In this document: in pieces, positions 57,351-64,000 of the stretch
How the letters are laid out: every line of letters begins with the position of its first letter
How positions within the stretch are numbered: the stretch's first letter is position 1
NCBI RefSeq assembly: GCF_000717995.1
Contig: NZ_JODM01000024.1
Coordinates: 25,135-89,134, forward strand
Direction: 5' to 3'
Source: Streptomyces violaceorubidus
GTDB taxonomy: Bacteria > Actinomycetota > Actinomycetes > Streptomycetales > Streptomycetaceae
DNA: 64,000 nucleotides
Notes under the pieces: model-generated
Told to the model about the DNA's origin: nothing
The model's input: the letters and a program-made list of their open reading frames with translations, nothing else
Database searches by the model: none
Program-made: the position numbers and the translations under genes

Positions 57351-58159
57351 GCAGCATGTCTCCGGAGCAGCGCGGTGACCTGGCCGAGCGGATGCTCCCC
57401 GAAGCAGCAAACCTCGCCGTTCTCGTACACGGTGACGGCGGGCCCGAGGACGTTGCCCAGGTCCTGGCCGGCCTGTCGGCGGCGGAGAAGGACGCCCTGA
57501 TCGTCGTCCTCGCCGGTTTGGTCGACCCGGAGCAGCCCGTCGGGCGGGCCCTGGGTTGGCTCGACTTCAACGAGCACGGCTCCCTGACGGTGCCGGCGTC
57601 GTGGGCGGAGGACCGGAAGGTCCGCGACCTCGCCCCCGACGACGACACGGACCTTGACGAGGACTTCGTCGACCAGGTCGCCGTTGCCAAGTTCATCAAG
57701 GGCTTCCGTGTCGACAATCTCACCGACGCCGAGTTCCTGGAGGCCGTCAAGCAGTGCGTTGCGAAGGGCTTGACGCTCGCTGACGTCGACCAGCTGCGGC
57801 GGTGGCCGCGGAAGACGACGGAGAACCGGGTGAACCGGCTGAGGAAGCAGTGGCAGCGGTCCGGCCGCGCCTTCCCGTCGCTGAAGTCGTCCTCGGGGGT
57901 GGTGCTGACGGAGGAGCAGGTCATCGCGATCCGTGTCCGAGCGCAGGAGGGAGCCACGGATCTGTCGCTGGCGATGTCGTTCAACGTGTCGCAGAAAACT
58001 GTGGGCGAGATATGCCGGGGCCGCAGGTATCCGCAGTACGGGGGGCCGATCAGGGCGCCGAAGAAGGTGCAGCATCTGCCGGGGTCTCGGCAGGCGATGT
58101 GCGGTCACGGGGACATGTCGTTGGCTGCGAGGAAGCCGAGTGAGAGGAAGGTGGCCTGA
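57347..58159 (+). CDS. Hypothetical protein with C-terminal HTH
   Basis: 270 residues from a GTG overlapping the whiB stop. The first ~80 residues are helical ([20 protein letters not shown]), resembling a death-domain-like bundle; an acidic linker follows, and the end has an HTH ([36 protein letters not shown]). It may partner the WhiB protein. Followed directly by ssb. Confidence 0.65.
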   Translation: MSSMSPEQRGDLAERMLPEAANLAVLVHGDGGPEDVAQVLAGLSAAEKDALIVVLAGLVDPEQPVGRALGWLDFNEHGSLTVPASWAEDRKVRDLAPDDDTDLDEDFVDQVAVAKFIKGFRVDNLTDAEFLEAVKQCVAKGLTLADVDQLRRWPRKTTENRVNRLRKQWQRSGRAFPSLKSSSGVVLTEEQVIAIRVRAQEGATDLSLAMSFNVSQKTVGEICRGRRYPQYGGPIRAPKKVQHLPGSRQAMCGHGDMSLAARKPSERKVA

Positions 58160-58668
58160 TGGCTGGCGAGACAGTGGTGACGATCATCGGTAATGCGACC
58201 AAGGACCCTGAGCTGCGTTACACGAGCAGCGGGACGGCGGTAGCGAAGTTCACGGTGGCGTCGACACCGCGGACGTACAACAAGCAGTCCCAGGCGTGGG
58301 AGGACGGCGAGACGCTGTTCCTTCCGGTGACGGTGTGGCGGCAGCAGGCTGAGCACGTCGCGGAGAGCGTGGTCCAGGGCTGTCGGGTGGTGGTGCAGGG
58401 CCGGCTGTCGCAGCGGTCGTTCGAGGATCGTGAGGGGCAGCGTCGCACGGTGTACGAGGTGGAGGGGGACGAGGTGGCGGTGTCACTGCGGTCGGCGACG
58501 GCGAAGGTGACAAAGGCCAGCTCGGGCGGGCAGGGGCGTCAGCAGTACGAGCAGGCGAAGCAGGCGTCGTCGCGGGAGGGGCGTGAGGATCCGTGGGCGT
58601 CGGGTGTGCCGGGTACGGGGACGACGGCGGGGGCGTGGGGTGGGGGTGACGACAGCCCGCCGTTCTGA
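58159..58668 (+). CDS. ssb: Single-stranded DNA-binding protein
   Basis: 169 residues. An OB fold at 1-112 ([60 protein letters not shown]) and a Gly/Gln-rich linker ending in the acidic tip DDSPPF, which recruits partner proteins. It protects single strands during replication and works with the Rad52-like protein. A weak hairpin with TTTC (58688-58720) may end the operon. Confidence 0.95.
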   Translation: MAGETVVTIIGNATKDPELRYTSSGTAVAKFTVASTPRTYNKQSQAWEDGETLFLPVTVWRQQAEHVAESVVQGCRVVVQGRLSQRSFEDREGQRRTVYEVEGDEVAVSLRSATAKVTKASSGGQGRQQYEQAKQASSREGREDPWASGVPGTGTTAGAWGGGDDSPPF

Positions 58669-58743
58669 GGTGATCGTGGTGCGCGTGAGGGGTCTGGCCG
58701 TTGGGGTCGGGCCCCTTTCGCATGCCTGCCTCCAATCCCGCAC

Positions 58744-58781
58744 TACGCATTGCATTGCCATGTCTATGCGGGTACGGTGGA
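58744..58781 (+). promoter_or_regulatory. Early promoter, copy 2
   Basis: TTGCAT (58750-58755), 17 bases, TACGGT (58773-58778). It matches the block at 52881-52918 in 36 of 38 positions and stands 36 bases before the next ATG. Confidence 0.7.
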
Positions 58782-58816
58782 GGTATCCAAGCCCCACCCC
58801 CCCGAAAGGGGATCCC

Positions 58817-59137
58817 ATGTCCACCATCCGCATCGCCCAGCTCCGCGAATCCATCGCCCGCCGCGCCCTCGCCTCCACCGGCGTTACCAACGCCCGAATC
58901 ACCAGCGTCCAGCGCATCGGCACGGTCTTCGTCGTCGCCACCGAGACCCCCGGTGACCGTTGGGCGCCCCACGCCGTCGAAACCTTCCGCATCCCCACCC
59001 CCGACGACACCGACCGCAACTACGAGCTGGGCAAGGCCCCGAAGATCTGGTGCCCGCTGGCTGGCTGGATCGGCGCCAGCACGGACGAGGTTCCCGGACT
59101 GCTCGCCAAGGCCGTCGACTACGCCCGTACCGCCTGA
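58817..59137 (+). CDS. Hypothetical protein
   Basis: 106 residues, AAAGGGG before the ATG. Two domains by eye: a helical start (TIRIAQLRESIARRALASTG) and a beta part (VFVVATETPGDRWAPHAVET) with a helical end. First gene of the second early operon. Unknown. Confidence 0.65.
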   Translation: MSTIRIAQLRESIARRALASTGVTNARITSVQRIGTVFVVATETPGDRWAPHAVETFRIPTPDDTDRNYELGKAPKIWCPLAGWIGASTDEVPGLLAKAVDYARTA

Positions 59138-59138
59138 C

Positions 59139-59255
59139 ATGCCGTCCTGCGACTGCGATGCCACCCCCGAAGACCTCGCCGCCGGCATCCACGGCACCCC
59201 CTGCACATCCCGCGACGGCCAGCCCGACGACCCGTCCGACCACTACGGCCAGTAA
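59139..59255 (+). CDS. Very small Cys-containing protein
   Basis: 38 residues (MPSCDCDATPEDLAAGIHG, then TPCTSRDGQPDDPSDHYGQ). It starts two bases after the preceding stop and ends 22 bases before the next start. Three Cys may bind a metal. Uncertain but compact and in register with its neighbours. Confidence 0.5.
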   Translation: MPSCDCDATPEDLAAGIHGTPCTSRDGQPDDPSDHYGQ

Positions 59256-59277
59256 CCCGCCGACAGGAAGACGTCGC

Positions 59278-60150
59278 ATGAACACCATGAGTGCCGCTGA
59301 AAGGGTCGCCGCCCTGCGTGACGAGTACGCCCGGCTCGGCGAGAACGTCGACCACCTCACCGACCTCGACCTGCTCAATAAGAACGCAGAGCGGGCCGAG
59401 CGGGACCACATCAACACCAACGACCGCTACATGCGGCTCCTCACCAAGCAGCGCCACTACGGCGACACGGTGCGTGCCGCGGCGATCCAGGCGCTGCGGG
59501 AACGCATTGACATGATCGCTGCGGAGGCCGTAGAGCGGCACATCCGCGAGGCTGGCCGTCTCGTCAGCGCACTGGAGAGGCTTCCGCCGCAGCCTCAGCC
59601 CGAGCACATCGCCCGCCTCCGTGACGTTACTGTCAGCGTCAAGCACATGCTGCGCCTTCTGGAGGAGGAACGCGGCGACTGGCGGCGCGACAACCACTAC
59701 AACCTTGTTCAGCGCGCCCGATCTGTTGTCGGTGTTCTCCGCGACGAGCCGGGAGTGTCTTCGGCCGATGTGATCCGACTCGTCAACGAGGCACTCACCG
59801 GTGACGGAAATCTGGGTGAGCTGTTCGAAATTGCCCATGCCACCCCGGTCAAGCGCCACCGGCCGGCTTTCGTCGACGCTGACTGGGTCGAAATGGGCGG
59901 CGGCAGTTATTGGACCTTCGAACCGGTCGGTAGCCGGTATCGAGTCGTCGCCTACAGCCAGGGCGACGCTTGGTGGATGGACTTGCAGGGCCCGACCGGA
60001 TCCCTCATCGCCGCTGGCGAGACCACCGAGGACGAGGTTGCCGCGACTGCCACCGCGCTCATTGAGCAGGCAACGGATCTGGCCGCGTCCGGGCGGCGGC
60101 CCTGGCAGTGCTGGCAGACCGTCACGGTTTCCACCACAACGGCTGCGTGA
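59278..60150 (+). CDS. Helical hypothetical protein
   Basis: 290 residues, CAGGAAG upstream. Two-thirds are a long charged helical region (AERVAALRDEYARLGENVDH, NAERAERDHINTNDRYMRLL), likely coiled coil; the last ~90 residues are beta-rich with aromatic residues (YWTFEPVGSRYRVVAYSQGD). No family recognised. Confidence 0.65.
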   Translation: MNTMSAAERVAALRDEYARLGENVDHLTDLDLLNKNAERAERDHINTNDRYMRLLTKQRHYGDTVRAAAIQALRERIDMIAAEAVERHIREAGRLVSALERLPPQPQPEHIARLRDVTVSVKHMLRLLEEERGDWRRDNHYNLVQRARSVVGVLRDEPGVSSADVIRLVNEALTGDGNLGELFEIAHATPVKRHRPAFVDADWVEMGGGSYWTFEPVGSRYRVVAYSQGDAWWMDLQGPTGSLIAAGETTEDEVAATATALIEQATDLAASGRRPWQCWQTVTVSTTTAA

Positions 60151-60192
60151 GCAGCACAGATCTCTCGATACTCCATTCGAAAGCAGACCCAC

Positions 60193-60642
60193 ATGACCAC
60201 CCCCGCCCTGCATCCCGACATCCTCATCGCCAAGCTGGAAACCATCCGCTGCTGGACCGGCATCGAAGCCATCCGCCGGGAATCCCTCAGCGCGTGGCAG
60301 ACGTCCCGCCTCGACGACGGCACCCTGTTCCTGTCCGGGCAGATCACCGGCAACGATCCGGGCCGTGCGTTGCACCGGTTCGCGGACCGGCACACCGGCT
60401 ACCTCACCCACCAGCCGCAGCAGCCCGGCGACCAAGTCCCGGCCCTGGACGTGTCCGTGCCGGGCCGTGAAGCCTGCGTGTGGCGTACCGGCGGCGTGTG
60501 GGTGGAACTCTGGCACCCAGTCCCCACCACGGCGTCTACGCAGCCTGTGCGGCCCGTTTCGGGCGCGCCGTCTCCGCGGAGTGTGTTCGGGGCGCGCCTG
60601 CCCTTCGGACGCCGCCGTAAGGCCCCCACCGCCGCCGGGTGA
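60193..60642 (+). CDS. Hypothetical protein
   Basis: 149 residues. IAKLETIRCWTGIEAIRRE and LFLSGQITGNDPGRALHRFA show a mixed alpha/beta N-terminal domain; the end is Pro/Arg-rich. Only GAAAG precedes the ATG. Unknown. Confidence 0.6.
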   Translation: MTTPALHPDILIAKLETIRCWTGIEAIRRESLSAWQTSRLDDGTLFLSGQITGNDPGRALHRFADRHTGYLTHQPQQPGDQVPALDVSVPGREACVWRTGGVWVELWHPVPTTASTQPVRPVSGAPSPRSVFGARLPFGRRRKAPTAAG

Positions 60643-60731
60643 CCGGTGTGCCGGAAACCCACCCCAACCCGCCGGCCCTAGCGGTGGCTGTCCGCCGGGG
60701 CCGTGCCCGCACCGTACCCACAGGAGAACCC

Positions 60732-60986
60732 ATGACCGACCACCTCACCACCCAGCAGCTCGCCGACATCGAGCGCGCCGTGCCCCGACTCAGCGAGTAC
60801 TCCGAGCAGTCCGACGATGTCCGAACCGTCGCCGAGGGCGTGCCCGCACTGCTCGCCGAGATCCGGCGCCTCCAGGCAGAGCTGACCGAAGCGGCCGAGG
60901 ACGTCACCTGGCTCCGCTGCCTGGAGGCGGCTGGTGTCGACAACTGGGAGGGCATCGAGACCGCGATTGAAATGCGTGGCGAGTAG
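60732..60986 (+). CDS. Small helical protein
   Basis: 84 residues. The ATG at 60732 has CAGGAGAA upstream; a GTG at 60639 overlapping the previous stop would add 31 Pro/Arg-rich residues. Helical (LADIERAVPRLSEYSEQ, LLAEIRRLQAELTEAAEDV). Ends before a strong hairpin. Unknown. Confidence 0.6.
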   Translation: MTDHLTTQQLADIERAVPRLSEYSEQSDDVRTVAEGVPALLAEIRRLQAELTEAAEDVTWLRCLEAAGVDNWEGIETAIEMRGE

Positions 60987-61002
60987 CCCTCCGCCAGCAG
61001 GT

Positions 61003-61033
61003 CGGCCGCCCCTGAAGCAAGCAGGGGCGGCCG
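61003..61033 (+). terminator. Perfect 11-bp hairpin
   Basis: CGGCCGCCCCT / AGGGGCGGCCG around a nine-base loop, 17 bases after a stop. Likely a terminator or attenuator before the next gene. Confidence 0.7.
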
Positions 61034-61069
61034 GTGCCCGAACCCTACCCACCCACCACGGAGGACACC

Positions 61070-62473
61070 GTGACCGACCCGACCACCGAGACCGCCCGCC
61101 ACCTCTGGGACTACGACCACCCGTACTACTGCGCCGAGAGCAACTACTTCCAGAATGGCCAGCACGCCCGCTGGGACTCCTGGCAGCACTTCGCTGAGGA
61201 GACGCTGTTCGTCACCGGTGACCGGGAACTGAACCTGCTCTTCCGCTGGGACTGGCAGCGCTCCGGCAACCGGCACACGCTGCTGCTGTTCTTCGTGATC
61301 CAGCGCAAGGGGCTCAACTGCTCGCACGAGATCGAGGTCACGGAGGCTGACGAGCCTGCGGTGCGGCGATTCCTGGAGGAGTGCGGGCAGACGCTGAGGG
61401 AGACGTGGGAGCCGATGCTGCCTGCGGTCGTGCCTGCCGTGTCGCTGCCGTCCGCCGACCAGACCGCGCTCACCGTCGCCGAGGCCGTTCTGGCCGTCGT
61501 GGAGACCGCGTTGGGCGACACGCTGGTGCCTGCCGCGAGGGCGGAAGCGCTCGCCGGGATCGCCGCCGTGCTGCCCACGACCACCGGCCAGACCGCCGAC
61601 GAGCGCATCGAGCAGGCCGAGGCCGACGCCGAGCTGCATGCCCGCAACACCCTGGCCGTGGCCCGCGAAAGGGACACCTACCGGAAGGTGTGGAAGGAGG
61701 AGCAGGAGCGGCGCGTCAAGGCCGAAGCCGCTGTCGCCCGAGTGCGGCGCCTGCACGACGCCCTTGACGAGGAGACCGCCCTCACTTCCCCGGACGACGA
61801 GATCACCCGGGGCGCGGCGGCTCGGAAGATCGCTGCCGCATTGGACGGCTGGACCGACCCCGCCCTGCTGCGCCGTATGGCCGACGAGACACCAGCCGCC
61901 GAGACCAAGCACCGGCCGCGTCGGGGCGACGAGTTCGAGGCGTGGCTGAAGACGCAACGGGACGCCTGCTTCGGACACGCGTCCTCATGGGCAGCCGTTG
62001 ACGGCCTGCTGGACCAGTACCGCCTGCACGCCGACACGGGCACCCCGCTCTGCGAGCACGTCTGCGAGGGGCAGACGGTCGGGGACTGCGAGTGCCTGGA
62101 GCAGCCCGCCATGGCGGCACAGCGCGCGGAGGCCCACGCCGAGGGTGAGCACGCCTTCTGCGGACCCGAGTGCGACACCGGCCAGCCCACCAACGGGGCG
62201 CGGCAGGACAAGTCGGGCACCAACGCTTGCACGTGTGGCGACGCGGGCGAAAGTTTCCGCCCGGCCGGGCACTACGCCGACTGCCCCGCCGCCGGAACGC
62301 GGCAGGCCGAGACGGCAGCCGCCCCGTGCGTCGAGTGCGACCACCCTAAGACAGCCCACGGGGAGGGCGACGACCCGGTCACCCCCGGCCAGTGCGCCGA
62401 CTGCCCCGACGACGAGGACCGGCACGACTACCAGCCCGCCGCCGGGGCGCGGCAGGACGGGGTGCAGTCGTGA
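61070..62473 (+). CDS. Coiled-coil protein with Cys-rich C-terminus
   Basis: 467 residues from a GTG with CGGAGGA upstream. Residues 1-125 form a compact domain (LWDYDHPYYCAESNYFQNGQ, LLFRWDWQRSGNRHTLLLFF), residues 170-280 a coiled coil (AELHARNTLAVARERDTYRK), and residues ~330-467 hold about fourteen Cys with repeated GARQD/GTRQAE spacers. The layout suggests a fusion of small zinc-binding units, as in other early actinophage proteins. Unknown function. Confidence 0.7.
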   Translation: MTDPTTETARHLWDYDHPYYCAESNYFQNGQHARWDSWQHFAEETLFVTGDRELNLLFRWDWQRSGNRHTLLLFFVIQRKGLNCSHEIEVTEADEPAVRRFLEECGQTLRETWEPMLPAVVPAVSLPSADQTALTVAEAVLAVVETALGDTLVPAARAEALAGIAAVLPTTTGQTADERIEQAEADAELHARNTLAVARERDTYRKVWKEEQERRVKAEAAVARVRRLHDALDEETALTSPDDEITRGAAARKIAAALDGWTDPALLRRMADETPAAETKHRPRRGDEFEAWLKTQRDACFGHASSWAAVDGLLDQYRLHADTGTPLCEHVCEGQTVGDCECLEQPAMAAQRAEAHAEGEHAFCGPECDTGQPTNGARQDKSGTNACTCGDAGESFRPAGHYADCPAAGTRQAETAAAPCVECDHPKTAHGEGDDPVTPGQCADCPDDEDRHDYQPAAGARQDGVQS

Positions 62474-62640
62474 CCCTCGCCGACCGCCAGGCCGCCGCCC
62501 TGGCCGCCCTCACCCGCCGCCAGCCGCCCGCCGAGCTGTACCCGGGGGAGACCCGGCCGTCGGGGGACATGCCCGTCGATTGGCGGGAGGCGCTGGCCTG
62601 GCTCAACGCCCGGGACCGACTGGAGGGGACAGGCCAGTGA
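62470..62640 (+). CDS. Small hypothetical protein
   Basis: 56 residues from a GTG overlapping the preceding stop. LADRQAAALAALTRRQPPAE and MPVDWREALAWLNARDRLEG are helical; GTGA overlap with the following gene. Unknown. Confidence 0.6.
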   Translation: MTLADRQAAALAALTRRQPPAELYPGETRPSGDMPVDWREALAWLNARDRLEGTGQ

Positions 62641-63032
62641 CCACAGCACCCGCACGACTGGGCCCCGCCACCACAGGCGGGCCCGGCCTCACCCCCAGCG
62701 AACTGGCAGTCCTCGAACGAGCCGCAAACGGCGCTACCTACGCCCTCATCGCCCGCGACCTCGGCTACCAGGAGAAGAGCGTGTCGAAGATGGCGCTCCG
62801 CCTGGCCCGGAAGCTGGGGGCGCGGAACATCACCCACGCCGTGTTCCTGGCGGTCGCGGCCGGTGTGCTGGACCCGCGGCGCCGTCATGGTGACCATCCG
62901 GGGTTCGTGGCGCACCGTCGGCGTGGTGAGGAGCCGTGTGAGGCGTGCTGGGACGGCGAGCGCGCCTACCGGCGGGAGCGCCGTGCGGCGCGGAAAGCCA
63001 CCCAAACCGGACCGGAAACCCGGACATCTTAG
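62637..63032 (+). CDS. LuxR-type HTH protein
   Basis: 131 residues from a GTG overlapping the previous stop. LTPSELAVLERAANGATYALIA followed by LGYQEKSVSKMALRLARKLG (about 18-65) is a LuxR/GerE-type helix-turn-helix. The C-terminus has PCEACWDGERAYRRERRAAR. No receiver domain. Probably a transcription regulator or DNA-binding accessory. Confidence 0.75.
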   Translation: MTTAPARLGPATTGGPGLTPSELAVLERAANGATYALIARDLGYQEKSVSKMALRLARKLGARNITHAVFLAVAAGVLDPRRRHGDHPGFVAHRRRGEEPCEACWDGERAYRRERRAARKATQTGPETRTS

Positions 63033-63080
63033 ACACCGCCACCAGCGGGCAACACCGATCACGCCCGGAAGGGGCCTCTC

Positions 63081-63338
63081 GTGCACCGTATCCGTCCACA
63101 CCTCGGGCTCACCCTGTCCATCCTCGCCGGCGGCGTCATCGGAACCGGAAGCGTCCTCGCCTGGTGGCACGCCCTCGCCCACCAGCCGTTGCCGCAGTGG
63201 GCGATGTTCGCGATATCCGTGGCGACTGCCCTGCTGGTCCTGTCTGCGGCTGCGGAAGTCCACCGTCGTCACCAGGGTCGGGGTCGCACACACCGTCGGC
63301 ACGCCCGTCCCCACCACATTCGGAAGGCTTCGCGATGA
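63081..63338 (+). CDS. Two-helix membrane protein
   Basis: 85 residues from a GTG with GAAGGGG upstream. Two membrane segments (about 9-27 and 39-57) and a His/Arg-rich C-terminal tail. Coupled to the next gene by ATGA, so a membrane pair. Unknown. Confidence 0.65.
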   Translation: MHRIRPHLGLTLSILAGGVIGTGSVLAWWHALAHQPLPQWAMFAISVATALLVLSAAAEVHRRHQGRGRTHRRHARPHHIRKASR

Positions 63339-63535
63339 CCGTTGACCTGATGACCGCCTACGCGTGCCGGGTGGCTGCCGTCACCGCATGCGCGGGCGGT
63401 GCCTCCCTCACGATCGCCCACGAGTGGATTCCCGGGGTGCTGCTGTTGTGGCTGGTGCCCAGCCTGCTCTTCGTCGCCCACCGGGCCCGCCTCGCCCACG
63501 CCCGAACCCCTCAGACCGGAAGGACCACACGATGA
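63335..63535 (+). CDS. Small two-helix membrane protein
   Basis: 66 residues, ATGA overlap with both neighbours. Membrane segments at about 8-26 (YACRVAAVTACAGGASLTIA) and 31-48 (IPGVLLLWLVPSLLFVAH). It probably acts with the preceding membrane protein. Unknown. Confidence 0.65.
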   Translation: MTVDLMTAYACRVAAVTACAGGASLTIAHEWIPGVLLLWLVPSLLFVAHRARLAHARTPQTGRTTR

Positions 63536-63978
63536 CCGAGCTGGACCCGTCCCGCCGCTACCTGCGGCCCGTAGCACCGCTCCTGCTGCCCGGTGTGGAG
63601 GACGTGACGCACTGGTCCGTGTACCAGTGGATGCCGATGTTCGAGGCGTGGGCGACGGGCATGTCCTTGTGTGGCGCTTCAATGCGGCAGAGCCCGCTGC
63701 CGGAGGGCACGGCGGTCACGTGCGAGGGGTGTGAGGCGTACCGGCCGAAGTACGAGCGGATGCTGGTCCCCGGCTACCAGCCTGAGGACGACGACCCCGA
63801 GGTGCTACGGAAGCGCGTGCAGGCGGCGGAGGAGCTGCTGAAGCGCTACGTGGACCTGGCGGCCGTGACGCACAAGTACCCGATCACGGGAGGGCACGAC
63901 TGTCTCGGGGAGAACCTCTCGTGCGCCGGGTGTTCGCTGGCGAAGCAGGCTCAGGAGCACTTGGAGGAGTACCGGTGA
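63532..63978 (+). CDS. Cys-containing hypothetical protein
   Basis: 148 residues. THWSVYQWMPMFEAWATGMSLCG and TCEGCEAYRPKYERM in the first half, then a helix (DPEVLRKRVQAAEELLKRY) and HDCLGENLSCAGCSLAKQAQ at the end. Probably zinc-binding. Followed by a GTGA overlap. Confidence 0.65.
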   Translation: MTELDPSRRYLRPVAPLLLPGVEDVTHWSVYQWMPMFEAWATGMSLCGASMRQSPLPEGTAVTCEGCEAYRPKYERMLVPGYQPEDDDPEVLRKRVQAAEELLKRYVDLAAVTHKYPITGGHDCLGENLSCAGCSLAKQAQEHLEEYR

Positions 63979-64000
63979 CGGCGGGTGGGTCGACGGCGGG
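63975..64000 (+). CDS. Start of a further gene, cut by window edge
   Basis: A GTG at 63975 overlaps the preceding stop (GTGA), the coupling used throughout this operon, and the frame stays open to the window end (VTAGGSTA). Only eight codons are visible, so nothing can be said of the product. Confidence 0.35.

Noticed and set aside
1..64000. CRISPR array, rRNA genes, complete insertion sequence
   Set aside because: No regularly spaced repeats, rRNA-like segments, or transposase with terminal repeats were found.

Overview
The window is high-GC DNA (G or C at most third codon positions, frequent GTG starts, many ATGA/GTGA gene overlaps) that looks like an actinobacterial element, most likely from Streptomyces. 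It carries two WhiB-like proteins, a TraB-type septal DNA translocase and a Streptomyces-style amidase with a separate peptidoglycan-binding protein. It combines a complete siphovirus virion module with plasmid functions (TraB/FtsK-like translocase, ParA, ParB-like protein, candidate centromere palindromes). The simplest reading is a phage-plasmid with a P1-like lifestyle, of the kind known in Streptomyces from pZL12/phiZL12 and pFP4. That comparison rests on gene content; no alignment was run.

Layout. 1-4.6 kb: plasmid transfer block (5'-truncated first gene, TraB-like translocase, small accessory and membrane proteins), closed by strong terminators. 5.0-29.8 kb: the virion and lysis module, all on the + strand: terminase small and large subunits, portal, scaffold, decoration protein with an inserted domain, lambda E-like capsid, MuF-like protein, head-tail joining proteins, tail tube, tail assembly chaperones joined by a -1 frameshift at GGGAAAA, a 1396-residue tape measure, distal tail and baseplate proteins, a repetitive tail fibre, a cell-wall-binding protein, an amidase with an internal start, a holin candidate and other membrane proteins. 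A GGGGAAC-N18-TAC-type promoter followed by a conserved GCGCGGGG leader recurs before terS, the portal, the scaffold and the lysis genes.

29.8-39 kb: nucleotide metabolism (ThyX, dCTP deaminase) and a switch-like region: a minus-strand operon headed by an excisionase-like protein facing twin operators, HTH proteins, a tyrosine recombinase, an endonuclease VII-like nuclease, a second recombinase lacking its C-terminal catalytic half beside a long two-armed inverted repeat, and a GIY-YIG protein. 39-44.5 kb: a four-module ribbon-helix-helix-like protein, a Rad52-family annealing protein, a WhiB-like protein with an HTH extension and small proteins of unknown function. 44.7-51.2 kb: maintenance region with a winged-helix DNA-binding protein (candidate replication initiator), a DciA-like helicase loader, an AraC-type HTH protein, palindromic candidate centromere sites, parB-like and parA genes, and a 0.7-kb repeat-rich non-coding stretch.

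51-64 kb: early/accessory genes on the + strand, mostly small and unknown, with RusA resolvase, a second WhiB, SSB, a DUF5131 protein, a histone H1-like-tailed protein and many zinc-binding proteins. Two near-identical 38-bp promoters start two of these operons. No rRNA, tRNA, CRISPR array or complete insertion sequence was found, and no replicative polymerase, primase or helicase was recognised, so replication presumably uses the host replisome.
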